NCBI GenBank assembly: GCA_030040455.1
Contig: JASHTR010000592.1
Span: 1-11,741 of the forward strand
Direction: 5' to 3'
Origin: Terriglobia bacterium
GTDB taxonomy: Bacteria; Acidobacteriota; Terriglobia; UBA7540
Length of the DNA: 11,741 bases
Part shown: positions 1 to 8,328 of the stretch, piece by piece
Layout: each line of letters begins with the position of its first letter
Numbering within the stretch: position 1 is the first letter of the stretch
Position numbers and translations under genes: made by a program
Notes under the pieces: model-generated
Databases searched by the model: none
What the model was told of the DNA's origin: nothing
The model's input: the letters and a program-made list of their open reading frames with translations, nothing else

Positions 1-92
1 ATGGTTGGTTGGAGCATATTGCTGCTCGCGAACGGTTAACGAAGCTCCTGAAGTTTCATCAGGGCTGTTGACCGCGACTTTCAGGTATTGAC

Positions 93-1796
93 ATGAAACG
101 AAGCTTCACGATTGTCGCATCGCTGCTTTTGGCCTTCTCCGCAGGGCGAAAGGGCGTCGCCGGTCCTCGCCCGGCAACCCCTTGGAACAACCTTCCGCCT
201 CCGCCCCTCATGACCGGCATTGGCGATGCCAGCATGAAAATCACAACGTCATCACCGCGCGCCCAGGCCTATTTCAATCAAGGCCTGCGTCTGCTTCACT
301 GTTTCTGGTATTTTGAGGCTTATCGGGCTTTCCGAGAGGCCGCGCGCCTGGCCCCCTCCGCGGCGATGGCCTATTGGGGCATGGCCGAAGCGCTCATGAA
401 TTTTCCCCAAACGGGAGAGGAAGAAAGGGTAGCCATCGAGAAAGCCGAATCCCTCATGGGCAAAGCCTCCGACCACGAGCGGTATTACATCCGCGCCGCG
501 GCCGATCTGACGGAAAATGCGAGTGCCTCGGGGCGCGCCGCCTATGTGCGCGAGATCGAAACCTTGATTCACAAATATCCGAACGATCTCAATGCGCCAG
601 CGTTCCTCGCCTATTTTGTGATGTCGGGTTATGGGCCTGACGGGCAACCGACTCGCGGCGAATTGTATGCGGAGGCGCTGCTTCGCCATATTCTGGCATC
701 CCATCCCAACAATGTAGCTGCCAACCACTATTGGATTCATGCTGTGGAAGGCGGTCCCCTGCCTGTAGAAGGACTCAAGAACGCTCAATTGCTTCTGAAG
801 CTCGCCCCGAATTCCGGCCATTTAGTTCATATGGCCGGCCACATCTATTATCGCCTTGGAGACTATGAGAAGGCCCGCGACTCATTCATCCATTCGATGC
901 GCGTCGATGAAGCCTACATGGCACGCGAGCACATCCCTCCCGAGGATGACGCGAATTACGAGCACAACCTGGCTTATCTGGTGGCAGCCTGCGCGGAAGA
1001 AGGCCGCTATAAGGAGGCACTCCAGTGGGCAAAGAAGCTTGATCGCCTGCCTGCCTCGCCGGCCTACGGAGCAAGCGCCCTGAACTATGCAATTCCGGTG
1101 GGCAGCACTTTATTGCGACTTCATCTCCGTTTTGCAGACTGGCAAGCTGCCGCCAGCGATCCCACGGATTTCGGTGTTGATCCCAGGAATTTGGGGTCCG
1201 CCTCCAGGGAGTATCAGCAGGGTTGGCACGCTTTTGCAAAAGGCATGGCAGCGCTGGGGGGCGAACCCGGCAAGGTTAATATTGAGGAGACCCGTGAACA
1301 AGTCCTGACTCTCCAGACACGGCTTGAAGAGCTTAACAAGGAGGAAGCAATTGCGCCGGGATTGAATTCGTTCTGGATTGGCGGGGCCGTTCACCTGCTG
1401 GAAGTGGCATCAACCGAACTTCAGGGCAATCTAAAAAGCGCTGAAGGGGAAAACGCTGAAGCATATCATCTCCTGAAAAGCGCGATTGAAGAAGAAGAGG
1501 AATTAGGCTATACCGAACCGCCTTATTATCCCCGCCCGGTCGAGGAAACCCTCGCCAACGCTTGTTTGCGTGCTCACGCCTGGGAACTCGCGAGAGAAGC
1601 CTTTAAGCAGGAACTCCGGATACGGCCTCAGAGCGGGTTTGCGCTGTTCGGAATTGCGCGATCCTATGATTTGGAAGGTTCGTTGCCAGAAGCGGCCCAG
1701 GCTTATGAAACGTTCCTCGCCGCCTGGCGTTATGCCGACCGTGACTTGCAGCAAGTTCGCACGGCGGAAGCCTGGCTCGCCTCTCACGGGAGGTAG
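93..1796 (+). CDS. Secreted tetratricopeptide-repeat protein, histidine-rich family
   Basis: Predicted exported 567-residue TPR protein of unknown function. The N-terminus reads as a signal peptide: basic MKR, then a hydrophobic run to about residue 18. An RKG follows that run, so cleavage could fall near residue 18 or residue 24. TPR-like helical pairs start near residue 56 (YFNQGLRLL, FREAARLAP, AMAYWGMAEAL) and recur near 250-315 and 485-545. The middle is rich in histidine: NHYWIHAVE (His212, His216), HLVHMAGHIYYR (His243, His246, His250) and EHNLAYL (His291). The C-terminal EPPYYPRPVEETLA segment leads into a last TPR pair. This order matches a family of long TPR proteins common in environmental bacteria, whose biochemical role I do not know. 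The start is chosen for the signal peptide, since the upstream ribosome site (CAGG) is weak. No partner gene is obvious, and the gene converges on the next one. The TPR call is firm; the role is open. Confidence 0.85.
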   Translation: MKRSFTIVASLLLAFSAGRKGVAGPRPATPWNNLPPPPLMTGIGDASMKITTSSPRAQAYFNQGLRLLHCFWYFEAYRAFREAARLAPSAAMAYWGMAEALMNFPQTGEEERVAIEKAESLMGKASDHERYYIRAAADLTENASASGRAAYVREIETLIHKYPNDLNAPAFLAYFVMSGYGPDGQPTRGELYAEALLRHILASHPNNVAANHYWIHAVEGGPLPVEGLKNAQLLLKLAPNSGHLVHMAGHIYYRLGDYEKARDSFIHSMRVDEAYMAREHIPPEDDANYEHNLAYLVAACAEEGRYKEALQWAKKLDRLPASPAYGASALNYAIPVGSTLLRLHLRFADWQAAASDPTDFGVDPRNLGSASREYQQGWHAFAKGMAALGGEPGKVNIEETREQVLTLQTRLEELNKEEAIAPGLNSFWIGGAVHLLEVASTELQGNLKSAEGENAEAYHLLKSAIEEEEELGYTEPPYYPRPVEETLANACLRAHAWELAREAFKQELRIRPQSGFALFGIARSYDLEGSLPEAAQAYETFLAAWRYADRDLQQVRTAEAWLASHGR

Positions 1797-1878
1797 CTGA
1801 AAAATCCCATATCCAGTCATTCGGACGAGTTCATCATGATGTTTCGCGACACCTGCAAAGCATGAACATTATGCTGAA

Positions 1879-1951
1879 GTCATTCCCACGTAAGCGGGAA
1901 TGTGCCTTGCCCGGCGGCTGGAGCCGGGACTCCCGCTTGGGCGGGGGTGAC
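1879..1951. repeat. Palindromic hairpin repeat in a convergent gap
   Basis: A 73 bp imperfect palindrome lies between two convergent genes. The left arm, GTCATTCCCACGTAAGCGGG, is matched at 17 of 23 positions by the reverse complement of the right arm at 1929-1951; three of the six mismatches are U-G wobbles in RNA. Inside it, CCCGGC (1910-1915) and GCCGGG (1923-1928) make a second perfect stem with a 7-base loop. A half-copy of the same arm occurs at 10318-10336, so it is probably a dispersed element. It may also block read-through between the convergent genes. It has no T-run, so I do not call it an intrinsic terminator. Confidence 0.7.
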
Positions 1952-1975
1952 CGTCGGCGCATTTTCAGGGTGGTC

Positions 1976-3538
1976 CTAATTCGAAGGAACCGGGCCGGCG
2001 AGATCCTTAAAAAGCAGGAATCGACTCTGTCCTGGAAGACGACCACCCTTTTCGAGCTCCTTTAGCTTGCTCAAGGCCGCTCCCGCCTTCTGGGTTTGGC
2101 CTTCGGCGGAATAAAGCTGGACAAGCTCGGAGTAACTTTCGAGAAGCTTCGGCTCCAGGGTAATTGAGGTCTCCAAATCATCGATAGCCTTTTGCCGGCT
2201 GCCTTCCCGTGCATACACCCGGGCTTGCCAGAAGTAGGATTGAGCTGCTTCGGGATCGAGAGCCAGGGAACGGCTCAGCTCCCATTTGCTCTTTTCGAGC
2301 TTTCCCATCATGAGGAAGGCAATTCCCAACTCACGGTGGTAGAAGGCGGCGGCAGGCTTCAAGGCGATTGCCTTCTCCAGCGACAACTGCGCTCCAGGGA
2401 AATCCTTCTCTTGCAACTTGCTGAGACCGAGCAGCGCGTAGGCCCGGTCGTCGCGCGGGGTCAAGCGAACGTCCGCCTCGCAGGCCGCCTCGGCCTGTAA
2501 ATATTTCCCAAGAAAAAAGTAGCTGACTGCCATTTGGTAAAAGACGCTGGATGACTTGTTGTTCAGGCTGTAAGCTTTCTTCAAAGTTTCCAGGGCTTCA
2601 TTGTAATGTCCCTGCATCTGGTCAACCCATGCGGAGCTCACCAAGTATCCGGCGTTTTGGGGGTCCGCCTGGAGAGCCAAAGAGAGATCGGCCTGGGCCA
2701 CAATAAAGTTTCCAGTGAGCGCCCTCGCCTCTGCCGCCAAGAGCATTGCTTCACCGGGTTTGCCTGCCCCTGCCGGCAAGCTCTCGAGCATCGTCAATGC
2801 TTCCGTGGGGTCGCCCGCCCGCAGGCACACCTCAGCCAGGAGGAGCTTGGTTTTTGTGTCATTCGGCTGCAACTCGAGAGCGGCTTCAAGCAGGCTGCGC
2901 GCCCGCTTGAATTGGCGGAACCGAAGGCACAAGTCAGCAAGCCCCACCGCGAGCTGCGAGTTGTCGGGAATTGCTTCGGTGGCTTCGCCAGCGAGCTGAG
3001 CTGCCACTGTGGAGTTTCCAACTTCAAACTGGGCCCTTACAAGAGTCAACCAGAATTGCGCATTGCCGGGCGCTTTCTTCTGCGCCTGTTCAAGGTAGGG
3101 CATCGCCGCGCGAGCGCGGCCCAAATCCAAAAGAGCAACTCCAAGGGCGTAGCGTGCCGGAAGGTAGGCGGGATCTCGATTGAGGGCGAGGCGCAGCTCG
3201 CGAAGGGCTGCCTCGGGCTGGCGATTTCTTAGATAGGCCGTGCCCAGGCCGTAGCGGGTTAAAACCGAATCGTTTCCCAGCTTGATGGATCGCCTGAAGT
3301 CGGGAATGGCCCTGCGAAGGTCGCCGGTGCCACTCTCCGCCACCGCCAGATAGGCAACGTTCGTTGCCGAAGGGTCCTTCGCCACCAGAAGGGAGAAATC
3401 CTGTTGCGCCTGCACAAAGTCTTTCGCGCCCAGCGCCTGCATGCCCGCTTTCAATAGCTCATTTTCGGATTGCCCGAGAGCAGGAAGGCCCGCCCCTACG
3501 ATTCCTAAAAGAACCAGAAGACAAATCCTTCTGCGCAT
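1976..3538 (-). CDS. Secreted protein made almost entirely of TPR repeats
   Basis: This 520-residue protein has a clear signal peptide: MRRR, a hydrophobic core over about residues 5-20, and a likely cleavage after ALG at residue 22. From about residue 25 to 505 it is nearly continuous TPR helical pairs. Typical consensus pieces are ALRELRLALNRDPAYLPARY, AMPYLEQAQKKAPGNAQFW and AIDDLETSITLEPKLLESYS. No catalytic or membrane domain is seen after the signal peptide, so a periplasmic protein-binding scaffold is the reasonable inference. The ATG is preceded by GAAAGG about 6 bases upstream. The gene diverges from the TonB-dependent receptor across 164 bp, so the two may share control. The substrate or partner is unknown. 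It differs from the first TPR protein in lacking that protein's histidine motifs. Confidence 0.88.
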   Translation of the reverse strand: MRRRICLLVLLGIVGAGLPALGQSENELLKAGMQALGAKDFVQAQQDFSLLVAKDPSATNVAYLAVAESGTGDLRRAIPDFRRSIKLGNDSVLTRYGLGTAYLRNRQPEAALRELRLALNRDPAYLPARYALGVALLDLGRARAAMPYLEQAQKKAPGNAQFWLTLVRAQFEVGNSTVAAQLAGEATEAIPDNSQLAVGLADLCLRFRQFKRARSLLEAALELQPNDTKTKLLLAEVCLRAGDPTEALTMLESLPAGAGKPGEAMLLAAEARALTGNFIVAQADLSLALQADPQNAGYLVSSAWVDQMQGHYNEALETLKKAYSLNNKSSSVFYQMAVSYFFLGKYLQAEAACEADVRLTPRDDRAYALLGLSKLQEKDFPGAQLSLEKAIALKPAAAFYHRELGIAFLMMGKLEKSKWELSRSLALDPEAAQSYFWQARVYAREGSRQKAIDDLETSITLEPKLLESYSELVQLYSAEGQTQKAGAALSKLKELEKGGRLPGQSRFLLFKDLAGPVPSN

Positions 3539-3638
3539 GGATGACCTTTCTGTTGACTGACACGCTCGGGATGAAAGAATCCATTTTCAGTTGAGGCGGC
3601 CCGATTCCCCGGGTGACATCAGACATCTTACCGAGCCC

Positions 3639-3667
3639 TTGACATTAAGATTTCTACCCGATAGTAT
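3639..3667 (+). promoter_or_regulatory. Sigma-70-type promoter of the TonB-dependent receptor
   Basis: A perfect -35 box, TTGACA (3639-3644), stands exactly 17 bp before TAGTAT (3662-3667), which matches 4 of 6 bases of the -10 consensus. Transcription would start near 3674, giving a leader of about 30 bases that includes AAGGAGGG (3690-3697) just before the ATG at 3703. A direct repeat GACATC-A-GACATC (3615-3627) lies 11 bp upstream of the -35 box and could be a regulator half-site pair, but this is only a guess. Confidence 0.6.
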
Positions 3668-3691
3668 AGGCCTACAATTCGATATCGTTAA
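3663..3691 (-). promoter_or_regulatory. Possible divergent promoter of the minus-strand TPR gene
   Basis: On the minus strand TTAACG (3691-3686) is followed, 17 bp later, by TATACT (3668-3663). These match 4 of 6 and 5 of 6 consensus bases. The -10 box lies on the same bases as the -10 box of the rightward promoter. Transcription would begin near 3656, giving the TPR gene a leader of about 115 bases. This is a sequence match only, and the -35 box is weak. Confidence 0.3.
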
Positions 3692-3702
3692 GGAGGGCGA
3701 TC

Positions 3703-6700
3703 ATGAGGCTGAGAAATACTGCAGGGCAAACTCGAAGGAACATCTTTCATCTGCGAGGCCTCCGGGTTTTTCTGGTTTTTCTTCTTCCCCTACTGTTTTT
3801 GCCGGCTTCTTACGCGCAAATCTACACCTCAAATATTGTGGGGACGGTCACAGATCCCTCAGGAGCGGTCATGCCGGGAGTCAATATGAACCTCCTCAAC
3901 GTCCAAACGGGCGTCACGCAGAAGACGCAGACCAATGGCGCGGGCGACTATGTGTTTCAGTACCTGCACCCCGGCACCTATATCCTGACGGCTACAGCTT
4001 CGGGGTTCAAAAAGTTCGTTCGGGAGAATATCACCCTTCAAATGTACTCGAAGCTCAGCATCAACGTGACGCTCCATCCGGGCGCGGTCACGCAGTCGGT
4101 CACGGTGAGAGGAGCGACGCCGCTGTTGCAGACACAAACCGGCGAACAATCCATTACGATGGGGAACGAGGAGATTACGGACCTGCCTCTCATTCGCAGC
4201 GATACGACCTCCTACGACGTCCTGGACCAAGTGAAACTGCTCTCTCCGGGTGTTGTAATGGACACCAGTGAAACGTGGACGGTTTCAGAAGGCGGGATTT
4301 ACCGGCGGGACCAGGACTATATCGATGGTGCGCTGACGACGCAGGCCGTATACGAAGGCAATGCCATCAATCCCTCGCCCGACGCTATTCAGGAAATCAA
4401 AGTGATGACCAACTCGTTTTCAGCCGTCTACGGGACTACGGGAGGCTCCATCACCATCGCCACTACGAAGTCCGGCACGAACCAGTTCCACGGTGACGCC
4501 TACGAATACGTGCAGAACGACAGGTTCAACGCCGGCGATCCCTTCGAGCACACCGTACCCAAAGAAGTCTATAACCAGCCCGGCTTCACTGTTGGGGGGC
4601 CTATCTTAAAGAACAAACTTTTCTTCTTCTTTGACGCCCAATGGACACGTGACAACACCGAACAAGCTTACCCCAACCTCACGGTCCCAGACCCCTCCTG
4701 GAGGAGCGGCGACTTTCAAAATGTAGAGGGCGCGCAGGTGGGGACCGATGACCTCGGACGTCCCATTTATCAGAATGAGATCTTTAATTACGCCACTCAG
4801 CGTAGTGTAACGGCGGGCCAAATCGATCCGGTCACCGGGCTGGTCGCTACGGCGACGGGTACGGTTCGCGATCCCTTTCCTAACAATACGATTCCAGCAG
4901 CGGACTTGAACCCGGCAGCGCTGAAGTTGCAGGCGCTTTTTCCGAACCCGACGACGAACTCCATCTATCAGAACTACAGCGTTGTTCCGGTTGCTTTCTT
5001 CCACGAACACCTCTGGGACCTCAAGATTAACTACGTAGCGAGTGACCGGGACCAGATCATGGGTCGGTGGTCGTCCATCTATGACGACGGTTACCTGGGC
5101 TCACCGACCGTGAACCCGTATCCGGGGTTGGGCGGAGGAGGGCTCGCGCCGGCGATTGAGACCGGGCAGAATCCCGTGCTCGACTGGGTCCACACATTTG
5201 GACCGTCTACCACGAACGACCTCCACGCTTCCTACTTCCACGTTTATTGCTATAGAGTTCCGGTCGGCTATGGTTCGGTCGGATTGGCCACCTACGGGAT
5301 CGAAGGCTTGCCAAATGCCAGCGCTCTTCTGGGTGTTCCCAACATCGGTTTCACGGGGTCGAGTGGCGTCAATTTTCTCGGCAGCCGGTATGACACGCTG
5401 GAACTCCAGGGGCAAGCCGATATTTTTGTTGATGACTTGGTCTCCCTCGTTCGTGGCAAGCACACCTTCCAGTTCGGCGGCGAGGCTCAGCGGATGCAGA
5501 TAAACAACCTCCAGCCTGATCCGTCAAACACGCGGTGGTACTTCAGCAACGATTTCACTAATGAGTACTCTGGAACCGGAGTGGGCTCAACGGGCTTCGA
5601 TTATGCGAGTTTTCTGGTGGGTTTGCCGGACAACCTTTCGTATAAGTATTTCCCAAACTTCGCCGATGTACGCGCCTCCGTCTTCGCGCTCTTTGCTCAA
5701 GACGATTTCCGCGTTAAGCGGAACCTGACGCTGAACCTCGGACTGCGCTGGGACGCGCCGCTCAACTGGTATCCGGTGAATAACACGGTTGGCGCCATCT
5801 ACACCTGGAATGGGACCACGACGTCCTTCGAAACTCTCGGGAAAAATGGCTTCCGCAACACAGAATGGAATAACGACTGGTGGAATTGGGGTCCGCGGCT
5901 CGGACTGGCTTGGTCGCCTTCCCGGTTGCACAACACCGTAATTCGGGGCGGATACGGCATTTTCAGTATGGGGAACCAGGAGGGTGGCGCACAGGGCGGC
6001 CAATTTGCGTTGAGTCCATTGTGGTACACCGTCTACGACAACGGCGTTTACAATGCCGCGAGTATAAATAACTCCCTCAAACCGTTGACGACCCTGAGTA
6101 GTATCCCCTACGCTCCGCCCGTGATTGCCCTTAACCCGAATCCCGGCATTGTCCCGGACAACAACCCTATGCCAACCGCCGAGCAGTGGAACATTGGGGT
6201 GCAGCACGAAATACCGGGCCAGATTATGTTTAATGTGGCATACGCTGGAGCCCATGATTATGACTTGCCACAAAACGGGTATTCGATCAACACCATCCCC
6301 TTAAACCTTCTCGCTACTTGCCAGGGTCAGGACATCGCAGGCTGCGCGCCTTACCCTAACTACAGCCTCGGCGCCCTCGGCCTGAAAGATTCGATCGGCG
6401 AAAACAGCTACAACTCCCTCCAGATTACGGCCACGAAGCACTTTTCACAGGGTCTGAGTTTCCTTATGGCTTATACCTGGGAGAAGAACCTCAACGTGGG
6501 AGAGAACGGCTTTCGTGATCCCGTGGCAGACCGATACTTGGACCGCGCATGGGACTATAACAGCGTGCCTCAGGCGTTTACTCTTTCTTTCGTTTACGCC
6601 CTCCCATTTGGACCGGGGCGCCGCTGGCTAACCCACGGCCCGGCGGTGCCTTTCCTGGGGGGCTGGCAACTGAGCGACGTTACCGACCTGCAAAGTGGTT

Positions 6701-7110
6701 ATCCCCTTTATGCAAGCACTGGCTTCAACAGTTGTGCATGTGGCGCGTCCAACCAGCCCAACGAGATTGGCAACCCGGTGCCGTCGGGTTTTGTTCAAAA
6801 CACAAGCCACTGGTTTAACCCGGCCGCATTTACAGAACCTGCCCTTTATACCATGGGAAATGCGGGGTACGAAGGGCAGTTTTTTGGACCGGCAATGTCC
6901 AGTTTTGATATCAGCATTGGCAAGCATTTCTATTTCCCGAAACTCGGCGAGTCGAAGAATCTGGAGTTCCGTGCCGATTTCTTTAACGCGTTCAACACGC
7001 CGTGGTTCAGCAGCCCAACCACCAATATCCAGTCCGGGACAGTCGGAGAGATCGGGAGTGCGAACAGCACGCCACGCTATATCCAATTGGGGATGAAGTT
7101 TTCTTTCTGA
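3703..7110 (+). CDS. TonB-dependent outer-membrane receptor, Oar-like
   Basis: This 1,135-residue protein is predicted to be an outer-membrane beta-barrel that imports a large or scarce nutrient using TonB energy; the substrate cannot be read from sequence. The signal peptide has a long basic n-region (Arg2 to Arg21), a hydrophobic core at 22-34 and likely cleavage at SYA/Q after residue 38. Residues 44-125 form a carboxypeptidase-regulatory-like beta-sandwich (IVGTVTDPSGAVMPGVNM, LHPGTYILTATASGF). The plug follows at about 150-262 (IQEIKVMTNSFSAVYG, TTKSGTNQFHG). The barrel begins with GGPILKNKLFFFFDAQW near 298-314 and ends in RYIQLGMKFSF, whose final Phe is the usual barrel-assembly signal. 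Cys873/Cys881 and Cys1011/Cys1013 could form loop disulfides. The start is supported by AGGAGG 6 bases upstream and a strong promoter. The length and domain order are usual for acidobacterial members. Confidence 0.93.
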   Translation: MRLRNTAGQTRRNIFHLRGLRVFLVFLLPLLFLPASYAQIYTSNIVGTVTDPSGAVMPGVNMNLLNVQTGVTQKTQTNGAGDYVFQYLHPGTYILTATASGFKKFVRENITLQMYSKLSINVTLHPGAVTQSVTVRGATPLLQTQTGEQSITMGNEEITDLPLIRSDTTSYDVLDQVKLLSPGVVMDTSETWTVSEGGIYRRDQDYIDGALTTQAVYEGNAINPSPDAIQEIKVMTNSFSAVYGTTGGSITIATTKSGTNQFHGDAYEYVQNDRFNAGDPFEHTVPKEVYNQPGFTVGGPILKNKLFFFFDAQWTRDNTEQAYPNLTVPDPSWRSGDFQNVEGAQVGTDDLGRPIYQNEIFNYATQRSVTAGQIDPVTGLVATATGTVRDPFPNNTIPAADLNPAALKLQALFPNPTTNSIYQNYSVVPVAFFHEHLWDLKINYVASDRDQIMGRWSSIYDDGYLGSPTVNPYPGLGGGGLAPAIETGQNPVLDWVHTFGPSTTNDLHASYFHVYCYRVPVGYGSVGLATYGIEGLPNASALLGVPNIGFTGSSGVNFLGSRYDTLELQGQADIFVDDLVSLVRGKHTFQFGGEAQRMQINNLQPDPSNTRWYFSNDFTNEYSGTGVGSTGFDYASFLVGLPDNLSYKYFPNFADVRASVFALFAQDDFRVKRNLTLNLGLRWDAPLNWYPVNNTVGAIYTWNGTTTSFETLGKNGFRNTEWNNDWWNWGPRLGLAWSPSRLHNTVIRGGYGIFSMGNQEGGAQGGQFALSPLWYTVYDNGVYNAASINNSLKPLTTLSSIPYAPPVIALNPNPGIVPDNNPMPTAEQWNIGVQHEIPGQIMFNVAYAGAHDYDLPQNGYSINTIPLNLLATCQGQDIAGCAPYPNYSLGALGLKDSIGENSYNSLQITATKHFSQGLSFLMAYTWEKNLNVGENGFRDPVADRYLDRAWDYNSVPQAFTLSFVYALPFGPGRRWLTHGPAVPFLGGWQLSDVTDLQSGYPLYASTGFNSCACGASNQPNEIGNPVPSGFVQNTSHWFNPAAFTEPALYTMGNAGYEGQFFGPAMSSFDISIGKHFYFPKLGESKNLEFRADFFNAFNTPWFSSPTTNIQSGTVGEIGSANSTPRYIQLGMKFSF

Positions 7111-7184
7111 GTCTGAATTCAAGCCATTGTTACCCCGCGCTTCCGGGTTGTAGCGCAGCGCTGCAGAGCCGCGACTGAGCGGAT

Positions 7185-7270
7185 TGCCTTTCTGAGTGAG
7201 CACAGCGAGCGAAGAATCCCTGCATGGGCGTGGGTAAAGACGGGAATTTTTCGCTCCGCTCGGAACGACA
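7185..7270. repeat. Short palindromic repeat, relative of the 9562-9763 element
   Basis: An 86 bp element begins TGCCTTTCTGAG and ends CTCGGAACGACA, whose reverse complement is TGTCGTTCCGAG. These ends match the TGTCATTCTGAG end of the element at 9562-9763 at 10 of 12 positions each. The next bases are also shared: both copies have GAAGAATC followed by CTG at the same distance from the end. The two halves (GAGCGAAGAATCCCTG and its inverse GGGAATTTTTCGCTC) pair imperfectly, so a hairpin is likely. It lies between the receptor stop and the third TPR gene. Confidence 0.65.
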
Positions 7271-7360
7271 GGCCCCGAAAGTTTGCTGGAAATTCGCTCT
7301 TACCGATCGCTGGACTTGAGTTTTCAAGCCGGGCTAACTTTATCCCGATTGAATGGCTCA

Positions 7361-8248
7361 ATGCGACGATTAATGATAGTGGCGGCGGTCACGCTTCTGT
7401 TGAATGTGCCCGTCGAAGGGTTGGGTTGGCCGGCGCCGCAAGGCGTTGCCTGCCATAAGAGCTCAAATTTATCAGCCGCTACTCCTGGCGAGGCCGGGAT
7501 GGCGTTCCTCAGCAAAGGCCAGTTCGCGAAGGCCATTCCGCAACTTCGCTGCGCGGTCGAGCTCCAACCCGGCTCCTTTAAGTATTCGCTTGCCTTAGCC
7601 GAAGCATTACTCTCCTCCAACTACAACTTTACTGCCCTGCACTTTTTGCTGAAGGTGAAGCCGCAGTTTCAGAGTCGTGCCGAGTACCGCTATACCTTAG
7701 GATTGGCCTATTACCTCTGCTATCAGTATCGAAAAGCGATCCGGCAATTCGGCACGTTTCCCCAGAACGATCCTCGGCTCAACCGAATCCCATTCATCAT
7801 CGGAAACTGCTATATGGCTATCGGTAAATTAAGTGAGGCAGAGGTGTTTTTTCGCCGGGCCATCAACCTTAACCCTACCAACGCCGCATATTATGTGTCA
7901 CTTGCCAAGATGCTTCGCATGGAGGGTCCGCAACATTTAAACGAGGCCATTGTGACTTTGAGGAAGGCGTTGAGCTTAGATCCCCAAAACGCCTATGCTA
8001 GCCTTCACCTTGCCTACTGTGAGGAGGGAGAAGGAAACTATTCAGATTCCTTGATCACATTGCAACATCTGGTTGCAGGGCATCCTGACTTTCAACCTGC
8101 CCGGCTGGCCCTTGCTGCCGTTTACGAGCACGATGGAGAATCAGCCATGGCGCGCAAGCAAAGGGAAATTGCCGCGCATCTAAAGCCCCCCGCACAATTC
8201 CATGACCCTGAGCTCGGGCCCGTTGCTTCGAACCTGAGCTCACAGTGA
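7361..8248 (+). CDS. Small secreted tetratricopeptide-repeat protein
   Basis: This 295-residue protein has a signal peptide (MRRLMIVAAVTLLLN) followed by TPR pairs over about residues 45-270, for example GMAFLSKGQFAKAIPQLRCA, AEVFFRRAINLNPTNAAYYV and AIVTLRKALSLDPQNAYASL. A role as an exported protein-protein adaptor is inferred from the fold; no enzyme motif is seen. The ATG at 7361 is chosen because it puts the basic and hydrophobic signal residues at the N-terminus. The frame is open further upstream (TTG at 7283 and 7349), but those starts would bury the signal peptide. No clear ribosome site precedes 7361, so the start is the weakest part of the call. It lies 250 bp after the receptor, with a repeat between, so co-transcription is uncertain. 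It converges on fdhA with 80 bp between the stops. Confidence 0.82.
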   Translation: MRRLMIVAAVTLLLNVPVEGLGWPAPQGVACHKSSNLSAATPGEAGMAFLSKGQFAKAIPQLRCAVELQPGSFKYSLALAEALLSSNYNFTALHFLLKVKPQFQSRAEYRYTLGLAYYLCYQYRKAIRQFGTFPQNDPRLNRIPFIIGNCYMAIGKLSEAEVFFRRAINLNPTNAAYYVSLAKMLRMEGPQHLNEAIVTLRKALSLDPQNAYASLHLAYCEEGEGNYSDSLITLQHLVAGHPDFQPARLALAAVYEHDGESAMARKQREIAAHLKPPAQFHDPELGPVASNLSSQ

Positions 8249-8328
8249 CAAAAGATGAAGCCCGGTCTTATTTTCCTCTGCGAAATGCAAAAAACCTCAT
8301 TCGTCCTATAACAATGCTCCCGGTCCCG

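Noticed and set aside
1..39. Short open frame ending at 39 as the tail of an upstream gene
   Set aside because: Twelve residues with no recognisable features; cannot be told from chance.
68..96. TTGACC upstream of the first TPR gene as a -35 box
   Set aside because: A -10 box at the correct spacing would overlap the start codon and does not match.
2606..3232. Plus-strand open frame of 208 codons inside the second TPR gene
   Set aside because: Antisense shadow of a convincing TPR coding sequence, with no domain or ribosome site.
5587..6273. Minus-strand open frames within the receptor gene, including 6628-7203
   Set aside because: Their products have no family features, and the receptor frame is continuous and fully explained.
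7283..7360. In-frame TTG starts extending the third TPR protein upstream
   Set aside because: They would place 22 to 26 residues before a clear signal peptide and overlap the tail of repeat-bearing sequence; ATG at 7361 is better.
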